From Plasmodium relictum (Eukaryota > Apicomplexa > Aconoidasida > Haemosporida > Plasmodiidae), in contig NC_041685.1 of the NCBI RefSeq assembly GCF_900005765.1, forward strand, positions 124,001-188,000: a stretch of 64,000 nucleotides of DNA. The letters run 5' to 3'. The notes beneath the pieces were generated by a model, which had not been told where the DNA came from, searched no databases, and saw only the letters and a list, made by a program, of their open reading frames with translations. Each line of letters begins with the position of its first letter. Position 1 is the first letter of the stretch. Below, one piece after another: positions 63,501 to 64,000 of this stretch. The position numbers and the translations under genes are program-made.

Positions 63501-63648
63501 TCGTGTTCTGATTAGCATAATCAAATATAATTAGCTTCCCATTATATAAAGCTGCAAGTATCCACGTTTCTGTTTCGTGAATATCAACACATTTCACTTT
63601 ACCAATTCGTGAATTTAATTTTTTCTTTATATCTAAATTTAGTGGCAT
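60565..63648 (-). CDS. COPB2: Coatomer subunit beta' (beta'-COP)
   Basis: Single exon, 1027 residues (about 900 in animals and yeast). The start MPLNLDIKKKLNSRIGKVKCVDIH is characteristic of beta'-COP. The first WD40 propeller has blades ending CAGDDMTVRVYNY (about 74), SSDDMTIKLYDY (116), SASLDKTIKIWG (159), SGSDDKTIRIWDY (209) and SSSEDCNVKIWN (249). A second propeller runs to about residue 600, interrupted by an Asn/Ser insert near 490-520, then an alpha-solenoid (DPEKKFELALSIGNLQLC, LGDTALVYNDIPMAIYCYKK) to about 860. The last 120-150 residues are an acidic Asn/Ser/Glu-rich tail. The protein forms part of the COPI coat and binds dilysine retrieval signals on cargo for Golgi-to-ER traffic. 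ATG at 63648; the promoter lies to the right. Confidence 0.96.
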   Translation of the reverse strand: MPLNLDIKKKLNSRIGKVKCVDIHETETWILAALYNGKLIIFDYANQNTIKNIEISLFPLRCAKFIEKKQWIICAGDDMTVRVYNYNTFEKIKTFEDHTDYIRYIEVHQTLPYILTSSDDMTIKLYDYENNFEKLCSFENHIHYVMMCKFNPKDTYIFASASLDKTIKIWGVQNNTYVVTKPHFTLTGHTKGVNCIDYSSCGETSYIISGSDDKTIRIWDYHTKQCIQVLSGHTQNISCLIYHSNLPIIISSSEDCNVKIWNSSMFKLETTLNYNMDRCWSLCAKKTKNDLCIGYDEGLVVIQIGSDKPIFTMFKNKIIYIKNTEIYIINLQNVSDDYNDGDIYKVNKKELGNCDFYPTNVSFHPSGRFICVNGHHEFNIYTSQVLRNKAYGKSSFFVWSYNGDYAIKEETNKINIYKDFTSSHSFQTPYTITQLFGGHLLGVKSNNFICFYDWNDYNLIQKIDINVKNVYWNESGTYVALSTEDTIYILSYSNSDVNSMKSNLNKNNDNSNVNENNTKSVEVEENCFELENEINESIESGIWIYDSFLYISNNLRLYIYTKKFIDIYAYIDKYLYICGYVYEYDRIFLLDKNYNFYSFYLPITYLQYQKYIMNKDFISADMVIKKIPESLFNKLSLFLEKMGYKNKALNICTDPEKKFELALSIGNLQLCVDIIKELEKKENNSFIQNKYKSLGDTALVYNDIPMAIYCYKKTNDFSSLLIILSTLGDKIGIEELGVMCLNNQKYNIAFICYFLLHKINKCINILLHNNNFAYAAFFSRAYKPSLLPMVLVKWKDHLKKMNPNMPTLLLTPDENPEYFPDYEKAVQCELIFDKIKTLGSTKNYNTLKKLIDLNIIEEIKEIGYEKVEDIFLNQFNEELEKDVQDFDTKYSLDIKQMNENKFISQSSLEENIDNKYVGHKVELGANNTDSSINNLYDVNYNDKFPKKEDQDHANSFDMINSNDKNNPFFNESNEINEINKKVDYSYSSQISNDEKIQSEESKEKLNQNYINSNEIFDITENNYMEDV

Positions 63649-64000
63649 AGTATAGCTTATTAGTAAAAAAAAACAATCAAAAATAAATAATATACAATAT
63701 TATTAATGCAAAATATTTATAAAATATGAAATGATACTAATATAAAATAGGAATTGTAATATACATAAGTACTAATAAATAATTATATTAATATGGGTAA
63801 TAATGTATATAAAGTAACAAAAAAAAAAAAAAAATTTACATAATGCTTTTTTTTTTTAATAATTATGTATGATAAAAATTTATCTTTTTTTTTTTTTTTT
63901 AATATTATTTATTAATAGATAAAAAAAAAAAAAAAAAGTAATGAAAGGAAATTAAATAAAATAAAATAATAACAATAAAATAAAAGGATTGTAAAATATT
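63649..64000. other. beta'-COP upstream region to window end
   Basis: 352 bp of AT-rich sequence with poly(A) and poly(T) runs (63819-63834, 63888-63900, 63924-63937). Promoter and 5' UTR are expected; nothing else is visible. Confidence 0.55.

Noticed and set aside
1..64000. tRNA, rRNA, snoRNA, transposon, CRISPR or var/pir-type gene-family members
   Set aside because: No GC-richer structured stretch, terminal repeats or family signatures were seen in the gaps.

Overview
This window is nuclear DNA from a malaria parasite (genus Plasmodium). The evidence is extreme AT-richness with poly(A)/(T) and (AT)n tracts, Asn/Lys-rich low-complexity inserts inside conserved proteins, short T-rich introns, and above all a rhoptry protein found only in this lineage (RhopH3). 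The AT content and the divergence of RhopH3 from my memory of P. falciparum suggest another very AT-rich species, possibly an avian one, but I cannot fix the species. From memory, the gene order (FG nucleoporin, mitoferrin-like carrier, dynein heavy chain, RhopH3, ATG3, beta'-COP) matches a block of P. falciparum chromosome 9. It is therefore a conserved core segment, not an accessory or subtelomeric region.

Layout. 1-238 (-) is the start of a gene cut by the window edge, possibly the copper-transporting ATPase. 1404-2204 (-) encodes a thioredoxin-fold protein, probably mitochondrial. 3175-8642 (-) is a three-exon FG-repeat nucleoporin. 10704-13757 (-) is a mitoferrin-type carrier with a huge internal insertion. 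17067-34307 (-) is a single-exon axonemal dynein heavy chain of 5746 residues. 35395-39474 (-) is RhopH3 in seven exons. 42126-42839 (+) is a small four-helix membrane protein. 44418-48137 (+) is a CFAP251/WDR66-like WD-repeat protein in two exons. 50004-52375 (-) is ATG3 in twelve small exons. 53658-53906 (+) is a doubtful small gene. 54862-59641 (+) is an Asn-rich protein with a TFIIS N-terminal-like domain in three exons. 60565-63648 (-) is coatomer beta'. Intergenic stretches are 0.35-3.3 kb of low-complexity AT sequence. I see no RNA genes, transposons, CRISPR arrays or centromere-like block.

How the genes relate. They do not form an operon or pathway. Two of them (dynein heavy chain and the CFAP251-like protein) belong to the male-gamete axoneme. 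RhopH3 acts in erythrocyte invasion and nutrient-channel formation. ATG3 lipidates ATG8, which serves the apicoplast in this group. Mitoferrin feeds iron to the mitochondrion. Coatomer and the nucleoporin are housekeeping.

I did not find a wholly new system. The best leads are: a pair of GTGCA-bearing decamers upstream of RhopH3, with a 13-base piece repeated inside its third intron (candidate AP2-I sites); a changed ATG8-interaction motif in ATG3; the roughly 530-residue insertion in the first matrix loop of the mitoferrin-like carrier; a 186-bp tandem duplication in the nucleoporin in which one FG dipeptide has been lost; and a possible PNUTS-like architecture in the TFIIS-N protein.
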